From DASUSF01 sp036375275 (GTDB lineage Bacteria > Pseudomonadota > Alphaproteobacteria > Geminicoccales > Geminicoccaceae): a DNA stretch of 13,566 bases. Shown here piece after piece: positions 6,476 to 12,102 of the stretch. The number at the start of each line of letters is the position of its first letter. Position 1 is the stretch's first letter. Under the pieces are notes generated by a model. It did not search any database. It saw only the letters and a list, made by a program, of their open reading frames with translations, and was not told where the DNA came from. The position numbers were made by a program, and so were the translations under genes. Location of the stretch: the NCBI GenBank assembly GCA_036375275.1, contig DASUSF010000297.1, positions 1-13,566 on the forward strand, read 5' to 3'.

Positions 6476-7894
6476 TCAGCCGAGGCGGGCGAGCTGGCGG
6501 ACCAGCCAGCGGGTCCGGCCGCCGAACAGCTTCGGGGTGTAGTAGCTGCCGGCGGCCCGCTTGCTCACCTCGCCCAGCGTCGGGTAGGGCACGATGAGGT
6601 TCGCCATCGCGCCGATCTTGAGCTTCTGGCCGACCGCCAGCACCCAGGGCAGGATCAGCTCCCCGGCGCGGGCGCCGACGATGGTCGCGCCGAGGATCCG
6701 ACCGCCCCTTCCGATGACGACCTTGATGAAGCCGGCGGTGGAGCGCTCGGTCTGCGCCCGGTCGTTCTCCTCGAACGACCACCGCAGCACGTTCGCGCCG
6801 TCACCGGCCTGCGCCGCCGTCTGGCCGACGTGGGCGAGTTCCGGATCGGTGTAGGTCACCCACGGCAGCGCGGTGTAGTCGACCTTGGCCGGGATCCGGA
6901 ACAGCGCGTTCTTGATCACCACCCCCGCATGGTAGCCGCCGACGTGGGTGAACTGATACTGCCCGGCGACGTCGCCGATCGCGAAGATCCGCCGGTTGGT
7001 GGTCCGCAGCCGGTCGTCGACCGTGATCCCGCCTTTGTCGGAGGCCACCCCCGCCTTCTCCAGGTCGAGGCCGTCGAAGACCGGCGTCCGGCCCGCCGCG
7101 ACCAGGAGATCGGAGCCGTCCACCTGGAGCTCCCGACCGCCGGCCGCGAAGCGGACCCGGATGCCGTTGCCCGCCGGATCGACTCCCTTCACCTCGACCT
7201 GTTCGTGCAGGCTCACGCCCTCGGCGGTCAGCCGGGCGCGGACCACGTCGACCGCGTCGGGATCGTCCTTGGGCAGGATCGGCCCGAGGTCGAGCACGCT
7301 GACTTCGGCGCCGAGGCGGCGATGCGCCTGGGCGAGCTCGCAGCCGATCGGCCCACCTCCGATCACGACCAGGTGAGCCGGGGCGACCCGGTTGTCGAAG
7401 ATCGTCTCGTTGGTGAGGTAGGCGACCCGGTCCAGCCCCGGGATCGGCGGCACGGCGGGTCGGCTGCCGGTCGCGATGACGAACCGCCGGGCGCGGACCC
7501 GGCGGCCGCCGGCCTCGACCTCGTCGCCCGCGGTGAAGCGCGCGTGCTCGCGGAGCACGGTGACGCCCAGGCCCTCGAAGCGCTCCTGGCTGTCGATCGG
7601 CGCGATCCGGGCGATCACGTCGTGGACGTGGCCGTGCACCTTCGCGAAGTCGATCTCGGGCTCGTGGCCGTTGACGCCGAAGCGGCCGGCCTCGCGCACC
7701 ACCTGCGCCGCATGCGCCGCCGCCAGCAGGGCTTTCGACGGGACGCAGCCGACGTTCAGGCAGTCGCCCCCCATCCGCTCGCTGCGCTCGATCAGAACCG
7801 TCTTCGCGCCCATCTGGCTGGCGCCCGCCGCGACCGAGAGGCCGGCCGCGCCCGCCCCGATCACGCACAGGTCGGCCTCGATCGTGCTCGCCAT
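6476..7894 (-). CDS. Mercuric-reductase-like FAD/NAD(P)H disulfide oxidoreductase
   Basis: 472-aa flavoprotein of the class I pyridine nucleotide-disulfide oxidoreductases (lipoamide dehydrogenase / mercuric reductase group). FAD-binding GAGAAG (13-18) is followed by the redox disulfide in GGDCLNVGCVPSK (Cys45, Cys50), ATGSRP (141-146), the NAD(P)H-binding GGGPIG (179-184), the second FAD motif FAIGDVAG (304-311) and the C-terminal dimerisation domain (from about 340). The His-Glu catalytic pair of lipoamide dehydrogenase is not kept: the site reads VPYPTLGE, with Tyr before PT, more like mercuric reductases. There is no N-terminal heavy-metal domain or C-terminal Cys pair, so true mercury reduction is unlikely. 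The ATG at 7894 is chosen for the GGAGGAG upstream; a longer frame to 7951 adds a non-family leader. It heads an operon with two VTT membrane proteins. Confidence 0.9.
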   Translation of the reverse strand: MASTIEADLCVIGAGAAGLSVAAGASQMGAKTVLIERSERMGGDCLNVGCVPSKALLAAAHAAQVVREAGRFGVNGHEPEIDFAKVHGHVHDVIARIAPIDSQERFEGLGVTVLREHARFTAGDEVEAGGRRVRARRFVIATGSRPAVPPIPGLDRVAYLTNETIFDNRVAPAHLVVIGGGPIGCELAQAHRRLGAEVSVLDLGPILPKDDPDAVDVVRARLTAEGVSLHEQVEVKGVDPAGNGIRVRFAAGGRELQVDGSDLLVAAGRTPVFDGLDLEKAGVASDKGGITVDDRLRTTNRRIFAIGDVAGQYQFTHVGGYHAGVVIKNALFRIPAKVDYTALPWVTYTDPELAHVGQTAAQAGDGANVLRWSFEENDRAQTERSTAGFIKVVIGRGGRILGATIVGARAGELILPWVLAVGQKLKIGAMANLIVPYPTLGEVSKRAAGSYYTPKLFGGRTRWLVRQLARLG

Positions 7895-7922
7895 GTCTCG
7901 CTTCTCCTCCACAGCGTCGCCA

Positions 7923-7951
7923 GCAATAAAGCCTTGGCGCGGTCGCGACAA
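7923..7951 (-). promoter_or_regulatory. Candidate sigma-70 promoter of the flavoprotein-VTT operon
   Basis: On the minus strand TTGTCG (7946-7951) and TATTGC (7923-7928) are separated by exactly 17 bases, 28 bases upstream of the flavoprotein ATG. It is one of the few AT-rich patches in the area. This would give a leader of about 20 bases containing the GGAGGAG ribosome binding site. Confidence 0.4.
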
Positions 7952-8037
7952 ATAACGCGGCCTGACGATCGCTTCAGCGCCGCTTGATCGAGGCCGGTTG
8001 TCCGGTGGGCGGAATGGGGCTATGCAGCCGGTCCGTC

Positions 8038-8574
8038 ATGCCCAGCACCCCGGACCAGCTGCTCGCCCGGCTCGACGAGCTCGGCATCGCGCACACCACC
8101 CACGAGCACCCGCCGGTGTTCACGGTCGAGGAGGCGCAGGCGCACACCGCCCACCTGCCCGGCGGCCACTGCAAGAGCCTGTTCCTGAAGGACAAGAAGG
8201 GCGGCCTCTGGCTGCTGATCTGCCTCGACCACCGCCGGATCGACATGAACCGGCTCGCGAGCGTCCTGGGCAGCCCGCGCTTCTCCTTCGGCAGGGCGGA
8301 GCTGCTGGAGGAGGTGCTGGGCGTCACGCCCGGCTCGGTCACGCCTTTCGCGCTCGTCAACGACCGGCAGAGGCGGGTCCAGCCGCTGATCGACCGGGCG
8401 ATGCTCGCCCACGACCGGCTGAACTACCACCCGCTCATCAACACCCGGACCACCACGATCGCGGCGTCCGACCTGATCCGCTTCATCGAGAGCTGCGGCC
8501 ACCGGCCCCGCGTCCTCGACCTCGACGGCGACGGCATCGATCGGGGCGGCCAGGAGTCGTCCGCCCCGCCCTGA
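8038..8574 (+). CDS. ProXp-ala / YbaK-like aminoacyl-tRNA editing protein
   Basis: 178-aa stand-alone trans-editing domain related to the INS domain of prolyl-tRNA synthetase; the ProXp-ala (PrdX) group hydrolyses mischarged Ala-tRNA(Pro). Seen motifs: THEHPPVFTVEEA (21-33), GGHCKSLFLKDKKG (42-55) with the conserved catalytic-region Lys46, GSVTPFALVNDRQRRV (99-114) and LNYHPLINTRTTTIAASDL (128-146), all typical of this group. The C-terminal 20 residues are an unconserved tail. The ATG at 8038 fits family N-termini (MPSTPDQLLARL), but has no ribosome binding site; an in-frame ATG at 8014, just after GGGCGGA, would add eight residues and cannot be excluded. It is divergent from the flavoprotein gene and monocistronic as far as visible. 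Specificity for Ala versus other residues cannot be set by eye. Confidence 0.87.
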   Translation: MPSTPDQLLARLDELGIAHTTHEHPPVFTVEEAQAHTAHLPGGHCKSLFLKDKKGGLWLLICLDHRRIDMNRLASVLGSPRFSFGRAELLEEVLGVTPGSVTPFALVNDRQRRVQPLIDRAMLAHDRLNYHPLINTRTTTIAASDLIRFIESCGHRPRVLDLDGDGIDRGGQESSAPP

Positions 8575-8606
8575 GCAGCCCCGTCGCGGCGTCCGGGCGG
8601 ACCGCC

Positions 8607-8629
8607 AGCCATCGATCCGAGCGGTGGCT
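8607..8629 (+). terminator. Candidate hairpin after the tRNA-editing gene
   Basis: An 8-base-pair stem AGCCATCG/CGGTGGCT with one G-U pair and a 7-base loop begins 33 bases after the stop of the editing gene and ends 62 bases before mscL. No T-tract follows, so it may be an atypical terminator or a simple 3'-end stabilising stem. Confidence 0.38.
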
Positions 8630-8691
8630 CATGAAATCGCGCGCGCCGGATGGTAGCCGTACGGAGGTGCATCGCAGCGGGGGACAGCCTC

Positions 8692-9117
8692 ATGAGCCTG
8701 ATCAGCGAGTTCAAGGAATTCGCCATGCGCGGCAACGTGGTCGACATGGCGGTCGGGATCATCCTCGGGGCCGCGTTCACGACCATCGTCAACTCCATGG
8801 TCGAGGACGTTCTGATGCCGCCGCTCGGCCTGATCACCGGCGAGATCGACTTCTCCAACCGGTTCCTCGACCTGTCCGGGGCGGACCACCCGAGCCTGCA
8901 GGCGGCGCGCGATGCCGGTGCGCCGGTGATCGCCTACGGCTCGTTCCTGAACGCGGTGATCAGCTTCGTCTTCGTCGCCTTCGCCGTGTTCATGCTGATC
9001 AAGGGCATGAACCGGCTGCGCCGGAAGCAGGAGCAGGCGCCGGAGGAGACGCCGGTGCGGCCGCGCCAGGAGGTTCTGCTCGAGGAGATCCGGGACCTGC
9101 TGAAGGCCCGGCCTTAG
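8692..9117 (+). CDS. mscL: Large-conductance mechanosensitive channel MscL
   Basis: 141-aa inner-membrane channel that opens at high membrane tension to release solutes during hypo-osmotic shock. The N-terminal helix (SLISEFKEFAMRG) and pore-lining first membrane helix with the hallmark VVDMAVGIILGAAFTTIVNS (16-35) are present, then MPPLG (42-46), a periplasmic loop (about 50-80), the second helix (NAVISFVFVAFAVFMLIKGMNRL, 87-109), a charged linker and the C-terminal bundle helix EVLLEEIRDLL (127-137). Length and order are typical, so it should work. The ATG at 8692 is the family start, with GGGGGA 8-9 bases upstream; an open stretch from 8650 only adds noise. The gene is alone on its strand, convergent with the metallopeptidase gene across 60 bases. 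Confidence 0.97.
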   Translation: MSLISEFKEFAMRGNVVDMAVGIILGAAFTTIVNSMVEDVLMPPLGLITGEIDFSNRFLDLSGADHPSLQAARDAGAPVIAYGSFLNAVISFVFVAFAVFMLIKGMNRLRRKQEQAPEETPVRPRQEVLLEEIRDLLKARP

Positions 9118-9177
9118 GAGGCTCCGCTTCGCACGCCCGGGACCGGCGCGGCATGACGAGCGAGCCGGAGAGGCAGG

Positions 9178-10083
9178 TCACGCCGCCGGCTCGTTGAAGG
9201 TGTCGCAGGCCTGCATCCGGCCCCCCTCGAAGCCCGCCCGGAACCAGCGGACCCGCTGCTCGGCGCTGCCGTGGGTGAAGCTCTCGGGAACGACGTAGCC
9301 CTGGCTCCGGCGCTGGATCGTGTCGTCGCCGATGGCGCTCGCCGCGGTCAGGCCTTCCTCGAGATCGCCGGCCTCGAGCAGGTCGCGCCGGCCCTCGGCA
9401 TGGTGCGCCCAGACCCCGGCGAGGCAGTCGGCCTGGAGTTCGAGGCGGACCGAGAGCTCGTTCGCCTCCTCGCGGCTCGTCTGCCGCTGCGCCGCCTGCA
9501 CCTCGCGCGAGATCCCGAGCAGGTTCTGAATGTGGTGGCCGACCTCGTGGGCGATCACGTAGGCGCGGGCGAAGTCGCCCGGCGCCTGGAACCGCTGCTT
9601 CAGCTCGTGGAAGAAGCCGAGGTCGAGATACACCTTCGAATCGCCCGGGCAGTAGAAGGGGCCGACCGCGGACTGCTGGAAGCCGCAGGCCGACTCCACC
9701 GCCCCCGTGAACAGGACCAGGGTCGGCTCCCGGTACGTGTCGCCGGCGTCGGCGAACAGGGTGTTCCAGGTGTCCTCGGTGTCCCCGAGCACGTGGGCGA
9801 CGAACGCGCTCAGCTCCTGCTCCTCGGCCGACGTCGGCGCCACCCTGCCCGAGGCCGGGACGGACACCGTGGTCCCGCCGCCGCCGAGCAGCAGACTGGG
9901 GTCGATCCCGAGCAGCCAGGACACGACCAGGATGAGCAGGATCCCGCCGATGCCGAGGCCGCCCGCCCGGCGGACGCCGCCGCCACCCGACGGGAACGGC
10001 AGCCGCACCGGCACGCGCATCCCGCCGCCACCGCCGCGCCGGTCCTCGATGTTGCTGCTCCGCCTCCCAAGTCGCCAGCGCAT
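9178..10083 (-). CDS. YpfJ-type neutral zinc metallopeptidase
   Basis: 301-aa putative membrane-anchored zinc protease of the YpfJ/KPN_02809 family. The N-terminus is Arg/Gly-rich (RRGGGGGMRV and PSGGGGVRR), then one membrane helix (44-60, GIGGILLILVVSWLLGI), then a periplasmic catalytic domain. The HEVGHH motif (179-184) supplies two zinc ligands and the catalytic Glu180; Glu215 in LELQADC is the probable third ligand. Family blocks CGFQQSAVGPFYCPGD (133-148) and SFTHGSAEQRVRWFRAGFEGG, and four cysteines, are kept. The start at 10083 has GAGGTGGGG about 9 bases upstream. It lies 58 bases downstream of folD on the same strand; an inverted repeat and a candidate stress-type promoter sit in that gap, so it may be expressed separately. 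The in vivo substrate of the family is not known. Confidence 0.92.
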   Translation of the reverse strand: MRWRLGRRSSNIEDRRGGGGGMRVPVRLPFPSGGGGVRRAGGLGIGGILLILVVSWLLGIDPSLLLGGGGTTVSVPASGRVAPTSAEEQELSAFVAHVLGDTEDTWNTLFADAGDTYREPTLVLFTGAVESACGFQQSAVGPFYCPGDSKVYLDLGFFHELKQRFQAPGDFARAYVIAHEVGHHIQNLLGISREVQAAQRQTSREEANELSVRLELQADCLAGVWAHHAEGRRDLLEAGDLEEGLTAASAIGDDTIQRRSQGYVVPESFTHGSAEQRVRWFRAGFEGGRMQACDTFNEPAA

Positions 10084-10112
10084 GCCGTTCGCCCCACCTC
10101 ATCCAGATGTTC

Positions 10113-10138
10113 AACGCCGGGCCCGGCAGATCGGCTCC
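10113..10138 (-). promoter_or_regulatory. Possible EcfG-type promoter with 12-base palindrome
   Basis: On the minus strand GGAGC (10134-10138) and CGTT (10113-10116) are 17 bases apart, one mismatch from the GGAAC-N16/17-CGTT pattern of the alphaproteobacterial general stress sigma factor EcfG, and 29 bases before the metallopeptidase ATG. A perfect palindrome GCCGGGCCCGGC (10116-10127) overlaps the spacer; it may equally be the folD terminator stem. Evidence is motif-only. Confidence 0.27.
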
Positions 10139-10141
10139 CGC

Positions 10142-11038
10142 TCAGGCGGTGCCCGCCCGGGCTTCGGCCGCGATCAGCGTGTTCCGGAGCAGGCAGGCCA
10201 CGGTCATGGGCCCGACCCCGCCCGGTACCGGCGTGATCGCGCCCGCGACCTCGCGCGCTTCCGCGAAGGCGACGTCGCCGACCAGCCGGCCCTTCCCGTC
10301 CTCCTCCTGGAGCCGGTTGATGCCGACGTCGATCACGGTCGCGCCCGGCCGCAGCCAGTCGCCGCGGACCATCTCCGGCCGGCCGACCGCGGCGACCAGC
10401 ACCTCGGCGCGGCGGCAGAGCGCCGGCAGGTCCCGGCTCCGCGAGTGGCCGATGGTCACCGTGCAGTCGGCGCCGAGGAGCAGCGCGACCATCGGCTTGC
10501 CGACGATGTTCGAGCGGCCGACGACCACGGCCTCGAGCCCGCGCAGGCCCGCCTCGCCGAGCGTCTCCTGGAGCAGGATGAGGCAGCCGAGCGGCGTGCA
10601 GGGGACGAGCAGGTCGTCGCCGACGTGGCCGCGTCCCGAGAACAGGCGGCCGACGTTGATCGGATGGAAGCCGTCGACGTCCTTGGCCGGCGAGATCGCC
10701 TCGATCACCCGGGCGGCGTCGATGCCGCCCGGGAGCGGCAGCTGGACCAGGATCCCGTCGACCTCGGGCGCGGCGTTGAGCGCTTCGATCTCCTCGAGCA
10801 GCGCGGGCTCGCTCGTGGCCTCCGGCAGCTCGACGAGCGCGCCGTCGATCCCGGCCTGCTCCGCCATCCGCTCCTTGGTCCGGACGTACGCGCGGCTCGC
10901 CGGGTGGTCGCCGACGATGATCACCCGCAGCCCCGGCGGCCGCCCGTGCCGGCGCCTGAAGCCCTCGCTCCGCTCCCGCAGACGATCCCGCAGCCGCGCC
11001 GCGGCCGCCTTGCCGTCGACGATCCGGGCCTGGCTCAT
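10142..11038 (-). CDS. folD: Methylenetetrahydrofolate dehydrogenase/cyclohydrolase FolD
   Basis: 298-aa bifunctional cytoplasmic enzyme of one-carbon metabolism: NADP-dependent oxidation of 5,10-methylene-THF to methenyl-THF, then hydrolysis to 10-formyl-THF for purine and formyl-Met synthesis. The signature SRAYVRTKERMAEQAGI contains catalytic Lys55; DGILVQLPLP (94-103) holds Gln99; PAKDVDGFHPINVG (117-130) holds Asp122; PCTPLG (146-151), the nucleotide-binding VVVGRSNIVGKPM (171-183) and PVPGGVGPMT close the fold. All key residues and the length are normal. The ATG at 11038 overlaps the DUF167 stop (ATGA) and has a GGGAGGGGGG upstream, so it is translationally coupled as the third gene of a yggT-DUF167-folD operon. 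Confidence 0.97.
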   Translation of the reverse strand: MSQARIVDGKAAAARLRDRLRERSEGFRRRHGRPPGLRVIIVGDHPASRAYVRTKERMAEQAGIDGALVELPEATSEPALLEEIEALNAAPEVDGILVQLPLPGGIDAARVIEAISPAKDVDGFHPINVGRLFSGRGHVGDDLLVPCTPLGCLILLQETLGEAGLRGLEAVVVGRSNIVGKPMVALLLGADCTVTIGHSRSRDLPALCRRAEVLVAAVGRPEMVRGDWLRPGATVIDVGINRLQEEDGKGRLVGDVAFAEAREVAGAITPVPGGVGPMTVACLLRNTLIAAEARAGTA

Positions 11039-11394
11039 GGCCCCCCTCCCGCTGGCGCGCGGTCGTTCTCGATCGCTCTCAAGGTCCGATCGAGGAGGTC
11101 CGGGGACCCGTCGAGGTGCAGCACCTTCTGCCGCGCCGTCTGCCCGCCGACCAGGGTGAGGTCGCGCGGAGGCAGGCCCCAGCGCCGGGCGAGCAGGCGC
11201 AGCAGCTCGCCGTTGGCGCGGCCCCCATCCGGGGGCGCGTTGACCCGGACGGCGAGGTGGCGCGTACCGGCGGCGTCGGTCTCGATGCCGCGCACCTCGC
11301 TCCTGGACGCGCGCGGCGTGACCCGGACCCTGATCCGGAGCCCGTCGGCATGCGGGCTCAGCCAGTCGGCCACGGACGCCTCCAGAAGCGTCAC
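11035..11394 (-). CDS. DUF167 (YggU-type) protein
   Basis: 119-aa small protein of the widespread DUF167/YggU family, function not known. Seen: a first strand LRIRVRVTPRASRSEV (19-34), the conserved VNAPPDGGRANGELLRLLA block (51-69) and the closing GGQTARQKVLHLDG (83-96). The start is GTG at 11394, overlapping the yggT stop by 4 bases (GTGA); its own stop overlaps the folD start. Such double coupling points to fixed co-expression of the three genes. The YggT-YggU adjacency is also known from enterobacteria. A few extra residues at each end compared with the roughly 100-aa family norm are unremarkable. Confidence 0.9.
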   Translation of the reverse strand: MTLLEASVADWLSPHADGLRIRVRVTPRASRSEVRGIETDAAGTRHLAVRVNAPPDGGRANGELLRLLARRWGLPPRDLTLVGGQTARQKVLHLDGSPDLLDRTLRAIENDRAPAGGGP

Positions 11395-11669
11395 ATGAAC
11401 AGCTGGAACAGCAGCCGGCGGATGAAGACCAGGATCAGGATCAGCACCACCGGGGACACGTCGATGCCGCCGAGGTTCGGCAGCACGCTGCGGATCGGCC
11501 GGAGCGCCGGCTCGGTCGCGCGGAACAGGAACTCCTGGATCTGGAGGACGAACTGGTTGCGGGTGTTGATGACGTTGAACGCGACCAGCCAGCTGACGAT
11601 CACCGAAGCGATGATCACCCAGATGTACAGTTCGATGACCGTGTCGATCAGCCAGTGGACCGGGTTCAT
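11391..11669 (-). CDS. YggT family membrane protein
   Basis: 92-aa inner-membrane protein of the YggT family (related to plastid YlmG/CCB3), thought to act in membrane protein assembly or osmotic tolerance without a firm biochemical role. Two hydrophobic segments (about 7-30 and 70-90) flank the conserved loop INTRNQFV ... TEPALRPIRSVLPNLGGIDVSP (52-73). The ATG at 11669 begins exactly where family members begin (MNPVHWLIDTVIELYIWV), with GAGG just upstream at short spacing; a long open frame beyond it is a shadow of the tRNA and intergenic region. It heads the yggT-DUF167-folD operon and is divergent from the tRNA genes. Confidence 0.92.
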   Translation of the reverse strand: MNPVHWLIDTVIELYIWVIIASVIVSWLVAFNVINTRNQFVLQIQEFLFRATEPALRPIRSVLPNLGGIDVSPVVLILILVFIRRLLFQLFM

Positions 11670-11729
11670 GACCTCGCCGTTCGATGACGCCCGGTCTCGT
11701 GCGGGACCCGGCCGGTTGCGCGCGACGGC

Positions 11730-11758
11730 ACTATAGCGAGCGCGTCCGGTTCGGGAAG
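11730..11758 (-). promoter_or_regulatory. Possible promoter of the yggT-DUF167-folD operon
   Basis: On the minus strand a good -10 (TATAGT, 11730-11735) lies about 60 bases before yggT, in an otherwise GC-rich gap. The hexamer 17 bases upstream, CTTCCC (11753-11758), is a weak -35. The rest of the 179-base gap to the tRNA genes shows no open frame I can support. Confidence 0.33.
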
Positions 11759-11805
11759 ACCCCGGCCCTTGGCGGCGTTCGCGCGGAGCCGGGGGCCCGC
11801 GAATC

Positions 11806-11834
11806 TTGACACGGCGAGGTCCGCTCACCATACA
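11806..11834 (+). promoter_or_regulatory. Promoter of the tRNA-Ala pair
   Basis: A perfect TTGACA (11806-11811), a 17-base spacer and CATACA (11829-11834) lie just upstream of the first tRNA. Transcription would begin near 11841, about 8 bases before the mature 5' end, a normal tRNA leader. The -10 matches the consensus at three of six positions, but the position and the perfect -35 make it convincing. Confidence 0.65.
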
Positions 11835-11848
11835 ACGCCAGTGGCGGC

Positions 11849-11924
11849 GGGGCCGTAGCTCAGCTGGGAGAGCGCTAGAATCGCACTCTAGAGGTCGGGG
11901 GTTCGACTCCCCTCGGCTCCACCA
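11849..11924 (+). tRNA. tRNA-Ala, anticodon CGC
   Basis: 76 bases with encoded CCA. The acceptor stem GGGGCCG/CGGCTCC pairs over seven bases and contains the G3-U70 wobble that identifies alanine tRNA. The D arm GCTC/GAGC is normal. The anticodon stem CTAGA/TCTAG pairs perfectly around the loop ATCGCAC, giving anticodon CGC (codon GCG). The T arm GGGGG-TTCGACT-CCCCT is normal, with discriminator A. A functional gene reading the GCG codon, which is heavily used in such GC-rich genomes. Confidence 0.97.
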
Positions 11925-11935
11925 ACGCCACCGCC

Positions 11936-12011
11936 GGGGCCGTAGCTCAGCTGGGAGAGCGCGACGTTTGCACCGTCGAGGTCGTGGGTTCGATCCCCAT
12001 CGGCTCCACCA
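11936..12011 (+). tRNA. tRNA-Ala, anticodon TGC
   Basis: 76 bases with encoded CCA, 11 bases after the first tRNA and probably in the same transcript. The acceptor stem, D arm, variable bases and discriminator are identical to its neighbour, including G3-U70. The anticodon stem CGACG/CGTCG surrounds the loop TTTGCAC, giving anticodon TGC (UGC), which reads GCA and, by wobble, other GCN codons. The T arm GTGGG-TTCGATC-CCCAT has one G-U pair. It is not associated with rRNA here, unlike the usual tRNA-Ala(UGC) of rrn spacers. Confidence 0.97.
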
Positions 12012-12030
12012 GTGCCCTCCCGATGCACAT

Positions 12031-12044
12031 GCCGGCCGGCCGGC
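12031..12044 (+). repeat. 14-base perfect palindrome after the tRNA genes
   Basis: GCCGGCCGGCCGGC is a perfect palindrome 20 bases after the second tRNA. As RNA it could form a 5-pair hairpin with a CCGG loop and may mark the transcript end, but no T-tract follows. In DNA this GC-rich it may be chance. Confidence 0.3.
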
Positions 12045-12102
12045 GCCCGCCTCCGGTGCGTCGCCGGCGGCGGTCGCCGCACGGCCGGTCGGAGCGGCTC
12101 GC

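Noticed and set aside
5664..6782. N-terminal extension of the downstream VTT protein, giving a 631-aa protein or a fusion with the flavoprotein
   Set aside because: The extension reads in a different frame from the real upstream VTT and flavoprotein genes and is Arg/Pro/Gly-rich shadow; the VTT domain starts after the ATG at 5663.
6476..7894. True mercuric reductase (merA) with a mercury-resistance operon
   Set aside because: There is no heavy-metal-binding N-terminus, no C-terminal Cys pair, and no merR, merT or merP neighbours.
5651..7987. A 778-codon open frame on the plus strand
   Set aside because: It is antisense to the flavoprotein and VTT genes, has Asp/His/Arg/Glu-rich low-complexity translation with no domain, and is explained by the rarity of stops in GC-rich DNA.
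9707..11398. A 563-codon open frame on the plus strand
   Set aside because: It lies antisense to the metallopeptidase, folD and DUF167, each with clear motifs; its own translation is compositionally biased and without recognisable domains.
11849..12102. Integration site of a mobile element at the tRNA-Ala pair
   Set aside because: There is no integrase and no repeated tRNA 3' end beyond the second intact tRNA. The shared 3' sequence is explained by both genes being tRNA-Ala.
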